NCBI GenBank assembly: GCA_037176885.1
Contig: JAWWNJ010000094.1
Location: 434,001-498,000 of the forward strand
DNA: 64,000 bases
Origin: Favolaschia claudopus
Lineage: Eukaryota > Basidiomycota > Agaricomycetes > Agaricales > Mycenaceae
Direction of reading: 5' to 3'
Shown here: positions 1 through 11,445 of the stretch, in pieces
How positions within the stretch are numbered: position 1 is the first letter of the stretch
How the letters are laid out: the number at the start of each line of letters is the position of its first letter
Position numbers and translations under genes: made by a program
Notes under the pieces: model-generated
Database searches by the model: none
What the model saw: the letters and a program-made list of their open reading frames with translations, nothing else
Told to the model about the DNA's origin: nothing

Positions 1-1434
1 GTGAAAGACATACGTCGTCGATCGCCGCCTACTGACAATTCGAGGGTGCTGAGATACAGGTACACTATCCAAGGGAGTGTTTCCAGGTATACTACGCTCA
101 CGGGGTTGGAGCCAGGATTGGTGATAGAGATAGCAAGTGCGCCATGATCCTGCGCGGAGCCGCGAAGCATTCGACGGACCGAGAGGGGTGCCTCAGCAGA
201 GGGAACGGTTGCTAGTAACGAATCAACATGAATGCTTTGGAAAGAGGAGGAATGACAGCACACCATGCTGGAAAGGCTCTGCCCAGCGCAAGCGCAGATC
301 GAGGGGGAATGATTCTTTTCAGTGCATGTCAGCAAACAGGAAGGCTGGAGTGACAGGAAAAACGGACGGTCGGAGAGATCGAAGGCACCCCGGCCATCTA
401 CGACAGACGAAGGCTCTGGGTGGATACTGTATAGTTCCTTTGTAGGAAGTGTTACAATGATGCGGCTTGAGGCAGCGACAGGGCAGGCGCGGTCAACTAC
501 TCGGTCGAAAAGTAAGCGAAGAGACCAGTCTGCATGCACTCATTAGCTATTCGATTTGGGATATCAAGACAGGGCAAAGATTACCTCGCGAATTTCCTCC
601 TGGTCGCAGAGGATCCGAAACTGACTGGAAGGTGAGGCGAACCTGCACACCCTCATCTGGGCGCCATGATACATGTAAACCCATGCCATGCCAATCCGCA
701 TCAAACAATCGGTGTGGGTTCAGTAGGTGTGCAAGACCCGAGAGTGACTTGCAGGGAAGCAGCTTGAGAAACGGCGTGAGATTCTCTGTACAAACATTCT
801 CGGAGGGAAGCGAGGCATGGCGGAAGGCATGCTGGACACTTGCTGGCCAAGCGGGGAGAGCACCAACAGGCGTGAAGGCGCGACCAGGGGAAGTAGTACG
901 TTGTTCATCTAGAGAGGCAATCGACGCGCAAAAAAGTCCAGCAAGGGCGTTGCGAAGGTCGCGCCAGCGTGCATCGACCCGGTGTCTAGCGTTAGCTGCA
1001 GATGCACTCCCAGTTCCCTCAGCCATCCATGCCCATAATGATGCTCCCGTTGCCACGTCAGACTCCTCCGGATAGCCCCAGCGGTCATAGTTCCATTTCC
1101 CGGCGTTCAGTGTGAGATGAAGCTCAGTGACTGCATATTCGCGCAGGATTTGACCCAGAGCCAGCGGAAAGAGGGTATAGTGCTGGGCTGAACAATATTA
1201 CTCGTATAATCATTCGGAAACTCTGTAGCACACACAATGGTCTTCAACAGAGAGATTTTGTGGATTGCGTGGGGTTGCGCCATGAAGTAGAGTGGTGAAT
1301 TCAAAACGAGATGCGACTTTGCCGTCAGGAAGCGGGCGAATAACTAATTCTTCACTGAAGGTTTCCCCAGAGAAAGAACGACAGTAACATGGTGGTAGAA
1401 GACCCAAAACCCATAGAAACTGCAATGTTCGCAT
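1..1434 (-). CDS. GPI16: GPI transamidase subunit PIG-T/Gpi16 (3' part outside window)
   Basis: Subunit of the ER-membrane GPI transamidase, which attaches GPI anchors to protein C-termini. Three exons are visible. Exon 1 (about 1236-1434) gives a hydrophobic signal peptide followed by FSEELVIRPLPDGKV, the family's N-terminal signature. Exon 2 (585-1187) carries HYTLFPLALGQILREY, GKWNYDRWG, LTPFLKLLPCKSLSGLAHLL and PHRLFDADWHGMGLHV. Exon 3 (529 down to the edge) carries WSLRLLFDRVVDRACPVA and a segment with ETLPWIVYLYLSTLEL, as in PIG-T. The intron at 530-584 joins in frame (SR-DWSLRLL). The first intron (about 1188-1235) is less certain at its donor. About 440 residues are present of a usual 550-600, and the C-terminal membrane helix lies beyond base 1. 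The gene is divergent from SPO11. Identification is by family motifs. Confidence 0.9.
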
Positions 1435-1553
1435 TCAGAATCAAGGTGATCGTGAAGAGTATTAGCTGTCACAACGTTGTGACCATCGAGGCGTGCTCGG
1501 TCACACCGCGTCGACGAAATCAGACGCGTCGCTTACGCTCACGCGTCACCCAC
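1435..1553. promoter_or_regulatory. Divergent GPI16/SPO11 promoter with two ACGCGT boxes
   Basis: Only 119 bp separate the two start codons. ACGCGT occurs at 1524-1529 and 1541-1546, 8-30 bases before the SPO11 ATG. ACGCGT is the MCB element bound by MBF-type factors that drive G1/S and pre-meiotic genes in yeasts. Its use here is an inference from position. Confidence 0.4.
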
Positions 1554-3470
1554 GATGCTTCAAGACATGGACCTCGAGATGTTTTCCGATTTTTCCGAAG
1601 AAGACAGAGATAGGTTTGTGCCTGATCATGGCCTCGAAACTGCAGTCTTCTTAGCATTCGCACCGGCAGCACTATGACATCTCCTGTCCCAGACGCTACA
1701 GACTGCATCGAAGAACTCGTCGCGTCGTTTCTCTTCCAGCTTAGCAGCTCACCAGAAGCCAAGTCCACTGACAGTGACTCTGAGGACGTGAGCATGGCTC
1801 CGGCTGCTAAACCCGCTCCGCTGGAGTTGCACCTCGTCGACCGCCAGAAGGAGGGGTGCGTTTCGCAGATCAAGTCAATTTTCTTTCTAAACATCGTTTC
1901 CTAGTGCGTTGCGTACAATGCGCTTTCCGAAGAAACGGGCCACAGGCAGTGCGCAACCCTTTGGTGCGAATGCTGTATCCACCTCTTGAACTCTTTCAAA
2001 TGATTTACACCGGCCGAACGCAGCGCAACTTTTCAAGGTTCTGGACTTGATGCATGAAGCTATCATAGACGATATACCCACCACGAAACGGTTTTTATGT
2101 TCGTTTGCATTCTTTAACCTCATTCTGATGGAGGAGAATAGAGACATGTATTACAAGGACGTCCCATTGTTCAAGAAGCAAAGAGTTGTAGACAATGTGT
2201 GCACTCTGCTTCCTGAGTCCTCGAAATTTCATTCTGACCGCGTTACACAGTTAGTCGATGACATCGCAGCCACACTCGAGCTCGACCGTGCGGATCTTAA
2301 CGTCGTCAGTGCCATGGTTTGTATAATCGAAATGGGACATCTTTCTAACTTGTTTCGTGGCTTGAATTTCAGCGCGCGACGTCCAAGGGACTCGTTTGTG
2401 GCTCGGGTCTATCCATCCACCTCCAATCGGGCGAGGACATCCGCGTCACCGACACCGAGGCACAGTGATCTCGCGACAAAAGCGAAATGAATGCTGATGG
2501 TGTTCAAGGGCGCGCTCATTCCCGTTGGTGAAGACATCAAATCGTTCACTGTCGCTGAAGACCTTGCGTGGGTCCTAATCGTCGAGAAAGATGCATGTCC
2601 AATGTGTGCCCCGTGGCCGAGATACTGAGCTTCCCACAGGCAGTATTCCAAACCCTTTGCCGAGTTCGCTTTGCATCGCACGCAGGACTGCCTGGACGCG
2701 GGCTCATCATCACAGTGAGTCCGATAGACTGCACCCCCTGACTGGATACTAACCTGCGCAACAGGGAAAAGGGTATCCAGACGTCGCCACCCGCCAACTC
2801 GTCGCTACCCTCTCCGCCTGTCTACCTCAGCGCATACCACTGTTAGGCCTTGTAGACGGCGACCCGTACGGTATCGACATCCTCTCCGTGTACAAATTCG
2901 GTAGCCGCGCGATGGCACATGAGACGGACAAGCTTGCGGCCCCACGCATCAAGTACCTCGGAGTATTGGCGAGTGAGTTGGCTAGGTAGGAAAATCATTC
3001 CTGTTGACATCGAAGGAGATATTAATATTGGACAGCTATGGTGTTGATCGTGACGCGCTGCTGCCAATTTCCAAGGCTGACGAGAAAAAGGTATGCTTAT
3101 TGAAGCACAAGAGCACGGTTGACACATGACATGTAGGCATTGACGATGCTGACCCGCCCCATACCCGCGAAGTGGAGGTGCGTATCGTTCCCCAGATTGG
3201 AGCATTGCCGCCGTGGTAAGATCGAACTCTGTTGCGCGCTGACTGGAAAGTAGGAGAGAGCTCTCGCACATGCTGCACGCGCGCCGCAAGGCCGAGATCG
3301 AAGTCCTTGCGAGTGCAGCATTACCCTCGACCGATGAACAGATGAGCCAACAGTCAGACAGCAGCACCCATTCAACAGAGCGCAGCACGCCATCCACAGA
3401 CAGTGCCTTGGTGCGGTATTTGGTGACGAAGATCAGAAGCTACGTCGAGCGTGCCGCATTGCGAGATTGA
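1554..3470 (+). CDS. SPO11: Meiotic recombination endonuclease Spo11 (topoisomerase VI A family)
   Basis: Makes the programmed double-strand breaks that start meiotic recombination by a transesterification that leaves the protein covalently on the 5' ends. The gene has about ten short exons. Exon 1 is 1554-1613; introns at 1614-1669, 1856-1904 and 1964-2023 join in frame. The winged-helix part holds LRTMRFPKKRA and KRDMYYKDVPLFKKQRVVD; the second Tyr of the YY pair is the expected catalytic residue. The Toprim part holds the glutamate in LIVEKDA and the metal-binding DGDPYGIDIL. Further signatures are ATSKGLV, YGVDRDALLPIS and KKALTMLTRP. The start was chosen because exon 1 splices in frame. 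Two junctions (near 2310 and 2470) and the intron at about 2595-2645 are not certain to the base. All key residues are present. Confidence 0.93.
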
Positions 3471-3537
3471 GGTGTATTGAACGAGGGGCTCTTCTCTCTA
3501 GCTTAGTTGGAACGGCGATGCTTCAGATACCATTGGC

Positions 3538-3622
3538 ATGAATGTGTATAGAAGTCCTGTTAATGCGATAAATGTACAACTAATGGATACAACTGATAAA
3601 CGTAACGTATGCGGAGATATTT
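3538..3622. repeat. 3' flanking copy of a tandem segmental duplication
   Basis: This stretch, just downstream of the first copy of the unknown family, matches 5082-5163 downstream of the second copy. Both contain GATAAATGTACAACTA and a similar TATGCGGATAT stretch. The duplication therefore reached beyond the coding region into the 3' flank. Confidence 0.6.
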
Positions 3623-3700
3623 GGGGAATCGTCTGCGGGGTGGTTTGGTGGAGGAAACGTGACATCAACGGGCTTCCATAGAACATGGTGGATAGACGTA

Positions 3701-4841
3701 TCATGGTCCTGCGGCTCGTAATCGCGCTGCAGCAGCCGGAAAGTGACGTTCGAAGTATTGGAGGCCACGCTTAGACTTTACCCGCCACTGGGGCGGCCTC
3801 TTGTAAGCCCCAATCCCTCTTGTTCGGTCTCCTCGGGGAGCAGGTGGGATGATATTGACAAGGACGACACGGTCGCGTGGCTGCTGTAACTCCTGCTGCA
3901 CCCAAGCAGAGACGAATGCATCTTTTCCTGGCACAGGGGATGCATATTGGTTCAAGGGCGTCACAACCCTCTCCTCGATGCCGGATTCTGGAACATCGAA
4001 ATTTGTTTCCGACATCGTTTCAGCATCAGCAGACTCCGACACGAGTGTTTCCGGATAACAACTCAGGAGAAATTCGTCGGGCAGGTTCTTGCGGCGCCAG
4101 TGAATCGTCAAACGCGCAAAATGATCAGTCCATATCAGAGACGGTTGGAAGGAGATCAGATCTCCGCCCACTAGCCAGGCGTCGAAAGTGACGAAGAATG
4201 GATTGGCTGTCGAGTTCACCCGAAGGAAATCGGTGCATGGACCACGATTCAGAAGAGATTGTAGCTCTTGTCCAGGTATCGAAACAAAAAATTCGACTTC
4301 GCTGGAGAGGGGAAGGAAAACATATTCATATTCAGCGGCCGGAAATTCCTGCCATAAGTGTGAGCTTTGTGTGTTGGGACGGTTGAGGTTGGTTCTCACA
4401 GACAAGAAAGACTTTCGTTCGGATATCGGAACGTTGAAGTTGTGAACCTACAGGGCAACCATAGCGACCAGAGTCTCTTCTGTGGGTAACAAAACCCAGC
4501 TACGGCGGCCATTTGGTAGGGGAATGGTCATGGATTCCCGCACTGGAGTCTTGTCAGAGAATCACATCTTAGACAGGACCAGAGATACTTACCCTTCATG
4601 ATACTGCGTTCGTGCGTAGGATCGATGGTGTATATCTCTAATCCCCACAGGTATTCCAATCTGCGATGCTGGAGAAAAATAAGAGGCGGAAGACACCAAG
4701 TGCGCTCGTACACACCTTGCATTTATCGTTTGGAAACAGGAAGGTTGTTGCCAACTCCGCTGGAGCGTCTTCCTGAAGATCTCTGCGACAAGTGGCAATA
4801 GCTTCGAGGGGGCCAGTCGTGATCATGGGCATGGGTGGCAT
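3701..4841 (-). pseudogene. Unknown-family copy A, with an in-frame stop
   Basis: I do not recognise this family. It has three copies in the window: this one, 5244-6352 and 16397-17519. The exons here are 4716-4841, 4593-4678, 4400-4542 and 3701-4348, with the same intron order and phases as in the other two. Exon 3 is 143 nt in all three copies. In this copy exon 3 contains TAG at 4448-4450 (about codon 102), aligned with a Gln codon in copy B, so the product would lose about two thirds of its length. The last exon (215 codons) is otherwise open and well conserved, including LPDEFLLSCYPETLV and KSKRGLQYFERHFPAAAAR. It is probably a recently inactivated duplicate. A sequencing error or read-through cannot be excluded. 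Confidence 0.6.
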
Positions 4842-5081
4842 GATGGTCTGTTTTGCGTTGAGGTGCAACAAAGAGCAACAAACAAAGAAACAATTGCGAT
4901 TTGTGAGAGAAATACGTGGGCATGTCGGATAAAGACTTGAGTGATGGAACGCGTCGCTTTCGAGGGCAGTGGGCAGCGAGTGTTGGGATTATGTCGAGCT
5001 TCATTTTGCGGAATTGAGGCATAGGGTAGGGAGGTTTCTCTTGATCGAGTAAGCTTATTTCCAAAACGTTTGAACTCTGCG

Positions 5082-5163
5082 GATGTGTATGGATGTCCTG
5101 TTGATGGGATAAATGTACAACTATAAGATACAGATGGTATACATAACATATGCGGATATATCT
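5082..5163. repeat. 3' flanking copy of a tandem segmental duplication (partner)
   Basis: Partner of 3538-3622, lying just past the stop codon of copy B. The shared bases include GATAAATGTACAACTA. It supports a tandem duplication of gene plus 3' flank. Confidence 0.6.
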
Positions 5164-5243
5164 TGACAATCTTCTCGATGGCGTGTTGGTCGATCGCACT
5201 CGTCCTCGACCGAAGGTTCCACAAGGGATACGCAGCAATACTA

Positions 5244-6352
5244 TCATACTCCTGAGGATTTGAAGCGTGCTGCAGCGGCTGGAAACAACCGTTCGAAGTA
5301 CTGGAAACCTCGTTTCGACTCGACGCGCCACTGGGGCCTCTTTTCGCAGATCTCGATCCCTCGCGTGTGGTCGTAGCGGAATGTATGTGGAATGACGTTG
5401 GGCGGAATGACGCGATCGCATGGCTGGTGTGATTCCTCCTGCACCCAATGATAGACAAAATCCTCCTTGTCAAGCTCCGAGCACAAAGCCTCGTCTGGTG
5501 GAGTGACCATCGTCTCATCACTGCCGACCGGTTCGTCGCCGATAGCTTCATCCGACATTTCATCGTCGGACATGGTGACAAGAGTTTCTGGATAACAACT
5601 GTAGAGGAATTCATCCGGGAGGGTGCTCGGGTTCCAGTGCAATCGTATGAGTCTGAACGCGCGAAACCATTCGTTGGAGGGGGAATAACGGTATCGGTCT
5701 ATGAGGACTCGCGAGTTGAAGGTGACAAAGAATGGGTTGGCCGACGAAGTCACCCTTGGAAAGTTGTTGTATGGCGCCGTAAAACGTTTTGGTTGTTTTC
5801 CGGGTGTGCGGACGAAGTAATCGACGTCTTGGGCAAAAGAAACGAAAATGTACTCGAACTCGGGCGCGGAGAATTCCTGGCGGATTCAGCACGTTATAAG
5901 ACGTAGGGGAAGGACGCTTACGGTGAGAAAAGACTTTCGGTCGGAGACGGAGACGAAGCAATTATTCAATTGGAATGCCAACATGGCGGCCAAGGTCTCC
6001 TCAGTGGGAACCAAAGCCCATCGACGAGTCCCAGTGGGCAGAGCGATTTGCATGGACTTTCTGACTGTAAGACAGAGACTGTCAGAAGCTAACCGTTACG
6101 AAGGATCTTTTGCTCACTTTTCATTATGCTGCGTTCATGTTCCGGATCTAATGTGTGTAGTTCCAACCCCCATAGATACTCCAACTGACGATGCTACGCC
6201 GTTTCAGCTGGCGCTGGAGCGCAGACATGATAACTCACCATCTCGTAGTCATCTCTTGGACACAGATACACCGTTGTCAACGATGTGTTGAGACCTTCTT
6301 CGAGATCTTGGCGACAAGTGGCAATCGCGCTGAGGGGAACTGTTGACACCAT
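5244..6352 (-). CDS. Unknown-family copy B (intact, 321 aa)
   Basis: The function is unknown and I cannot place it in a named family. There are four exons: 6239-6352, 6118-6193, 5922-6064 and 5244-5876. They total 966 nt and stay in frame. Conserved blocks shared with copy C are VPLSAIAT near the start, RQLEYLWGLE, VPTEETLAAM, DRKSFLT, EFSAPEFEYIFV, a 'SSANPFFVTF' block, a CDRVIPPNVIP block and a basic-aromatic C-terminus (QWRVESKRGFQYFER, AAARFK). There is no signal peptide or membrane helix. It looks like a soluble domain protein, with an acidic stretch (MSDDEMSDE) in the middle. It is divergent, by about 150 bp, from the unknown gene at 6506. The ATG was chosen because VPLSAIATC lines up in all copies. 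Confidence 0.7.
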
Positions 6353-6505
6353 CGTGTTCGCGTGAGGTAGAGGAGCAATTAGTTGCGAACAAACAAACAA
6401 ACGAAAGCGATCACGAGGCCGCAACCTTTGTGTGACAGTCACTGTGACTACCGTGTTTGCCCCTGTCTTTGTGCCTTTTGCTCGTGCCACTTGCATCCCA
6501 TTATC

Positions 6506-8619
6506 ATGTCGAGCACAGGACCATCTACAAGAAGTCAAACGAGAAGCCGAACGTCTCAATCTGCACCCGTCGCTCCATCAGCCAACTCGAGGCTGAATGA
6601 TGTCGACTCAAATGCTGCTCTGCTCAGTTCAGCCATTGGCTCTGCCACTCCCAGCCCTGAACAGGAAATCACTTCGCGTCGTGAAGGTGATGACTTCAGG
6701 CCGAGAGGTCCAAACCAGCCCAAGACACCTGCAGTTGCGCGGAATATAGGCGCAGCTGACGGTCGCAAACTCAATGACGCGCAGAAATTGAAAGTGATAG
6801 AGATTATGCTGGAGCTCAAATTACCTACAGACCGTTGCCTGATCACAAACGAACTCATAATCAACTTTTGCCACCTGGTCCGACGTACTTTGGGACTTGA
6901 CGATGTGTGTCAATCGATTTTTCCGGCACTCATTCGTTGAGCGACTGACTTGCTTACCAGCTGAGATTGCTGAAGGAACATTGGGGAGTCGATCGTTTCG
7001 ACGTCAACGGACCAATAAATATCATCCTGGGTAACTGACCACCCACCCTCAAATTGCTTAATTTTGACGTCCCAACTAGAAGACCCCACTTTTCATCACA
7101 TGCTCGACCATGCAAAAGCAGTTCCGATCCCAGAGCCTGCTCAGATCGCCAAGATCAAAATTTTTTATGAGGAACTCTCCACGGGCTCGGAAACCGTCAA
7201 AGTGCCAAATGTTTTCAGCGTGAGTATCATCTCATGTGTCATGACCAGAACATAACATCCTGTCTGCAGCACTTTCGGCGACCGGCGGGTGGGTGGCGTT
7301 GCAAGCTTCTTGCATTGGATATCGATCCCGAGAGGAGAATCTTCCGCCATGAACTCCAGAAAAGCAAGGAAAAGGAAGGTGTATATGAAAGCACAGGGAG
7401 GTACATAGCTCACTCTTTCCCATACCCCGACCTCTCTTTCGTGACTCATGCCCATGTCATACCCATGGTGTGGCACGCCGGAGCAGAGTTGAAAAACCTG
7501 TCGTTGGAAAAACGGGCGGAAATCTGGGATCGGCTTGAAGCGGAAGGAGCAAACGACATGTTGCAAGCCATTGAAGACATCGAAGAGTTGTATCGCATAT
7601 GGGGCCAACCGCGTCAAACAACACAGGGACCAGCATTGCCTCTCAGGACCGGAGATCCCGACGGCATGGCCGAGTTTCAAAATCTGTCGGAATCGGAGGG
7701 CGATGATGTTTTTGGGGGCTCGACTCAACACGACACCAATTCGGCTCCCTCCTTTAAATTGAGAGACTCGGACCGCAGCACTCCTCCTCCTAATTCATTT
7801 CTGGACCCGAAGAGAACCGAGGACGGCAAACGACTGCGGCCCTCTCCCGACACGGACAGTGGAGATGGAGCAGGGCGGCCAGCGAGCCCGCCCACACCGT
7901 CTAAACCAGGGTCTCGGAAACGGGCCGGAGTTACCACGGGTGACGGCGCCATCGTGGCCGTTGATCGCGGTAAACGGTCGCATACGCAGTCCGAAAGAGG
8001 CACCAAACCGACAGGGCAAGCCAGTCAGGGAAGGATTATTGTTGCGGATCCTCTCCGACCACTGAAGGGTCTGCCGCAGCGCACCCAGCCAGACTTTGGA
8101 GCGGGTTCATCCCGTAAAAGTGGGGCATCTTCGAGCTCCAGCAAGTTGGGGAATCGTGGAGCGCAGACAATATCCAGCACATCGACAGATGGTATAGCTG
8201 CGACGGTCTTCAAGGTTCCGGAGGTACCTGTTCACGATTCCGCATCATCCGTTTTACGGGAGCCCATTGCATCTGGATCTGGATCTGGTCATTCACGGAT
8301 TCGAGCGCCGAGCCGCGCGTCAGCGGGATCAAGCGTATCTGCTCGCAGCCACAGAGCCGCACCCGGACATCAAAGCAGTCAAGGCGATGGGACGCAGTCG
8401 TCAGGCGAGCCGGGGCCAAGCACGGTGGTGCAACGCAACCAGGCTGCGAGCGCTCGACGGTCATCCAATCCAGTGACCGTGGGACAAACCGCGAGCAGAG
8501 ATAGAGGTTCCACCAGACGCAAGACCGCAAAGTCAAGAGTACTCACATTCGACTCAGACGATTCATCAACGAATGGTCAAGCAGCGACCAACCGGGGTAC
8601 AAAGAAACGAGGTATCTGA
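6506..8619 (+). CDS. Unknown protein with a conserved N-terminal half and low-complexity tail (652 aa)
   Basis: I do not recognise this protein. The exons 6506-6904, 6961-7030, 7080-7219 and 7270-8619 sum to 1959 nt in frame. Residues 1-90 are Ser/Pro-rich. About residues 95-330 look folded, with LNDAQKLKVIEIMLELKLP, LRLLKEHWGVDRFDVNGPI, GGWRCKLLALDID and LEKRAEIWDRLEAEGAND. The remaining half is disordered, rich in Ser, Gly, Arg and Pro, with basic patches such as STRRKTAKSR that could act as nuclear signals. No enzyme motif, signal peptide or membrane helix is seen. The pattern (compact N-terminal region plus long disordered basic tail) suits a nuclear or DNA/RNA-associated protein, but that is a guess. 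Confidence 0.6.
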
Positions 8620-8937
8620 GACAAGAGGCTCAAATGCGGGTAGAGAAAAGCACAGAGGGCAGAAGGAAATAGACGGACCAGGAGGAAAAAGACGCATGTT
8701 GTAAAGTTACAAGTGTATGACCTATGTTACGAGTTATGATTTACGAATATTCACGACCCAAAACCACAGTGTCCCAGTTGGCGTCCTAGGTCCAGTTCAG
8801 AAATTTTTGGTAGGAGTTCAGAGTGTCGCCCAAGAGATTTGCCAAGGTCAAAGCGACTTGGCGAGTTTGAGACATGGTTGAACGAAGGCCAACGAAGGCA
8901 AAGGAGAGTTTTGTTAGCGAAATTCCCACGAGCCAAT
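8620..8937. other. Intergenic region, no gene seen
   Basis: This is the 3' end of the unknown gene and the promoter of the Rab-GAP gene. An open frame continues upstream of 8938 but has only a TTG, not an ATG, so the Rab-GAP start was placed at 8938. Confidence 0.5.
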
Positions 8938-10766
8938 ATGAGTGTGCGGCCACCACCAGCCAGACCGCACATTGCTCTCAACCCCTCCACCTACAGCTCC
9001 CGTTCAGATTGGATCGAGGACGACGCCTGGGACAGTGCTAGTGACGAAGACGATCCACCAAAGCCAGAATCATCCACCGCCTCCTCCTCCCGCGTTCCAG
9101 TCCCAACTCGTCCAACCCAACACTCATCTACTTCAACCCTTGCCTTTTCATACACTCACGTCTCAGCACCCAATCCCTCGTCCTACCCCCCTCGCGAAAA
9201 CCCGGCGCAAAATGGATGGACCATCGTCAAAACCAAAACAGTGTCGTCAACACAGCCTGAGGAATCCCGCGATGAACCTCCAGTCGATGCTGATGTCGAG
9301 GGTGACATGATCCTAGGCGATCTTGAGCCCGACCAAATGGAACCCATGACCATCCTTCCTCCTGCCCCGAAAGGCGGCTCCGACCAAGGCATCATCCGTG
9401 AAGATGTCAATGAAATTGTAGACGATCCTCTCGTAGCTGTTAGGCATCGGCCTAGACGTGCGGATACGTCCCTGCGACAACCCACTCCTCCAACTTCACC
9501 AGAAAGTGCAGAGCGGACAGAGAAACTCATGCGCGAACGGTCTATTCGCACCAATCGTCGCCACAAATTCGTAGAGTGTCTATCTAGCCAAGATGTCAAC
9601 ATCGGTATGAAAGTCTTCCTCCATGTACCACACGTATATGTATCAGTCTCGCAGCCGAACTCCGCAAGCTTGCATGGGCAGGAATCCCATCCGATCTTCG
9701 GCCAATGGCGTGGCAATTACTACTTGTACGTGTCTCACCTACATCTTCACAATAATTCCCTAAGCTCCGAGTAGGGATATCTTCCCCTCCCCACACCCCT
9801 CCGCGCCTCCACCCTCGCCCGCAAACGCGGCGAATACCTCTCCCTCGTCCAACTCGCCTTCGCCCGCGACCGCGAGGGCCTCGACCAGCAAATCTGGCAC
9901 CAAATTGAAATCGACGTCCCCCGCACCCGGCCAGGCGTCCGATTATGGATGCACGCCGCCACTCAACGTGCCCTTGAACGCATCCTCTACGTCTGGGCCA
10001 TCCGACATCCTGCCAGCGGCTACGTCCAAGGCATCAACGACCTCGCCACCCCCTTCTTCCAGGTTTTTCTATCCGCGTACATCGACTCTGACCCCGAGGC
10101 GTTCGACGCCGCCACTCTACCGCCCCGCGTGCTCGAGGCTGTCGAGGCAGACGCTTTCTGGTGCTTGAGCCGCCTGCTCGACGGCATACAAGATAACTAT
10201 ATCTTTGCGCAGCCGGGAATCCAACGCAGCGTGCGCCGTATGGCCGAACTCGTCGCTCGCATCGACAAACCTCTCTCTGCGCACCTCGACGCTCAGAACG
10301 TCGAGTTCATGCAGTTCGCGTTCCGCTGGATGAACTGCCTGCTCATGCGCGAGATTAGTGTCCGGAACACGATTCGCATGTGGGATACGTATCTGGTACG
10401 TATCCCTACTTTCTCCATCTCCCCTTTCTTCAGTGTTGACGTTCTCCAGGCGGAAGGCCCCGACGCATTCTCGCAATTCCATCTCTACGTCTGCTCCGCC
10501 TTCCTCGTAAAATGGAGCGATAAACTGCGTCAGATGGATTTCCAGGTACGCGTGTATAACCCATTCTTCATCTTCATATTCATCACCCCCTTCTTCTTGC
10601 TTCTTCCCGACCGCTGACGCCGCCTACCTTCAAGGGCATCATAATGTTCCTCCAATCCCTCCCAACGCAAGATTGGGGCGACCACGAGATCGAGATGCTC
10701 CTCAGCGAAGCGTTCGTGCTCAATTCGATATGGCATAACGCACAAAGCCACTTTATTGGGAAGTGA
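8938..10766 (+). CDS. GYP1: TBC-domain Rab GTPase-activating protein, Gyp1/TBC1D22 type
   Basis: Stimulates GTP hydrolysis by Ypt/Rab GTPases; Gyp1 acts on Ypt1 at the Golgi. The N-terminal 200 residues are low-complexity. The TBC domain begins with AELRKLAWAGIPSDLRPMAW. The dual-finger residues are visible: Arg in IEIDVPRTRPG and Gln in YVQGINDL. Later blocks include DAFWCLSRLLDGIQDNYIFA, QFAFRWMNCLLMREI and a C-terminal MFLQSLPTQDWGD segment. Introns after VNI, LLL, TYL and DFQ splice in frame, the last one requiring an exon at about 10635-10766 to reach the stop TGA. The domain is complete. The Gyp1 subtype rests on the spacing and the R.KRGEY block and is less sure than the family. Confidence 0.88.
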
Positions 10767-11445
10767 TGCCTTGTGCCCTATGGCTTATCAATGGTCCCAG
10801 TTCGTCGGGACCTTCCTTCGCTACTTTCAACCAACATGGCGCGCTGTGCAGTGCGCTGGAGAGTTGGACTTGTGTATATTATATCATTCAACACTGATGT
10901 ACGACGACGCCCTCAGTATACAGTACCTACGAAAAAGTCAAAGTTTACATGTATTGGTAGAAATGCTCTTGTGCCGAATTATCAATAAAAATGACGAGAA
11001 ACGGAGGCGGCGAATGACTTCAGTGGTTTAGGGTAGGCGTGCGAAATTCAATTATGAGATCATCCTTGAATGTCTTCCATATTCTCACCACTTTACGGAT
11101 CAGCTGTTTGATCAGGTAAGTAGGTTCTGGTCTGTTCTGGTAGGTTCAAGAATCAGAAGCAGATGGGTCGCATGCGAACGATAGACCAAACAAGAAACGA
11201 GAAATCGAGATTAAACAATACATTCTACTCTAGACCCGCGCCGCGACAAAGAAAAGAAAAGCGGAAAGAAGATTAACGTGCATTTGGCTTCCGCGCGCAA
11301 ATGGGATAGAACCAGATGCGCGCGTACTGAGCCCAGAGCCCACAGCAAGGGAGCACGAGGATGGAGAGAGAAACTCGCACCCTTCTCTGGGAAGGAAACA
11401 CTCACCATGAACGACTAACCGTAACATTAACTAGAACCCGTCCTT
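10767..11445. other. Intergenic region, no gene seen
   Basis: This follows the Rab-GAP stop codon. It is AT-rich near 10980 (AATAAAAATGA, a possible poly(A) signal). No supported ORF or RNA gene is seen. Confidence 0.4.

Noticed and set aside
547..1056. A 169-codon minus-strand ORF as a gene of its own
   Set aside because: It is the middle exon of GPI16, joined by in-frame introns to conserved exons on both sides.
8839..8937. An N-terminal extension of the Rab-GAP
   Set aside because: The extended frame starts with TTG and has no family support; the ATG is at 8938.
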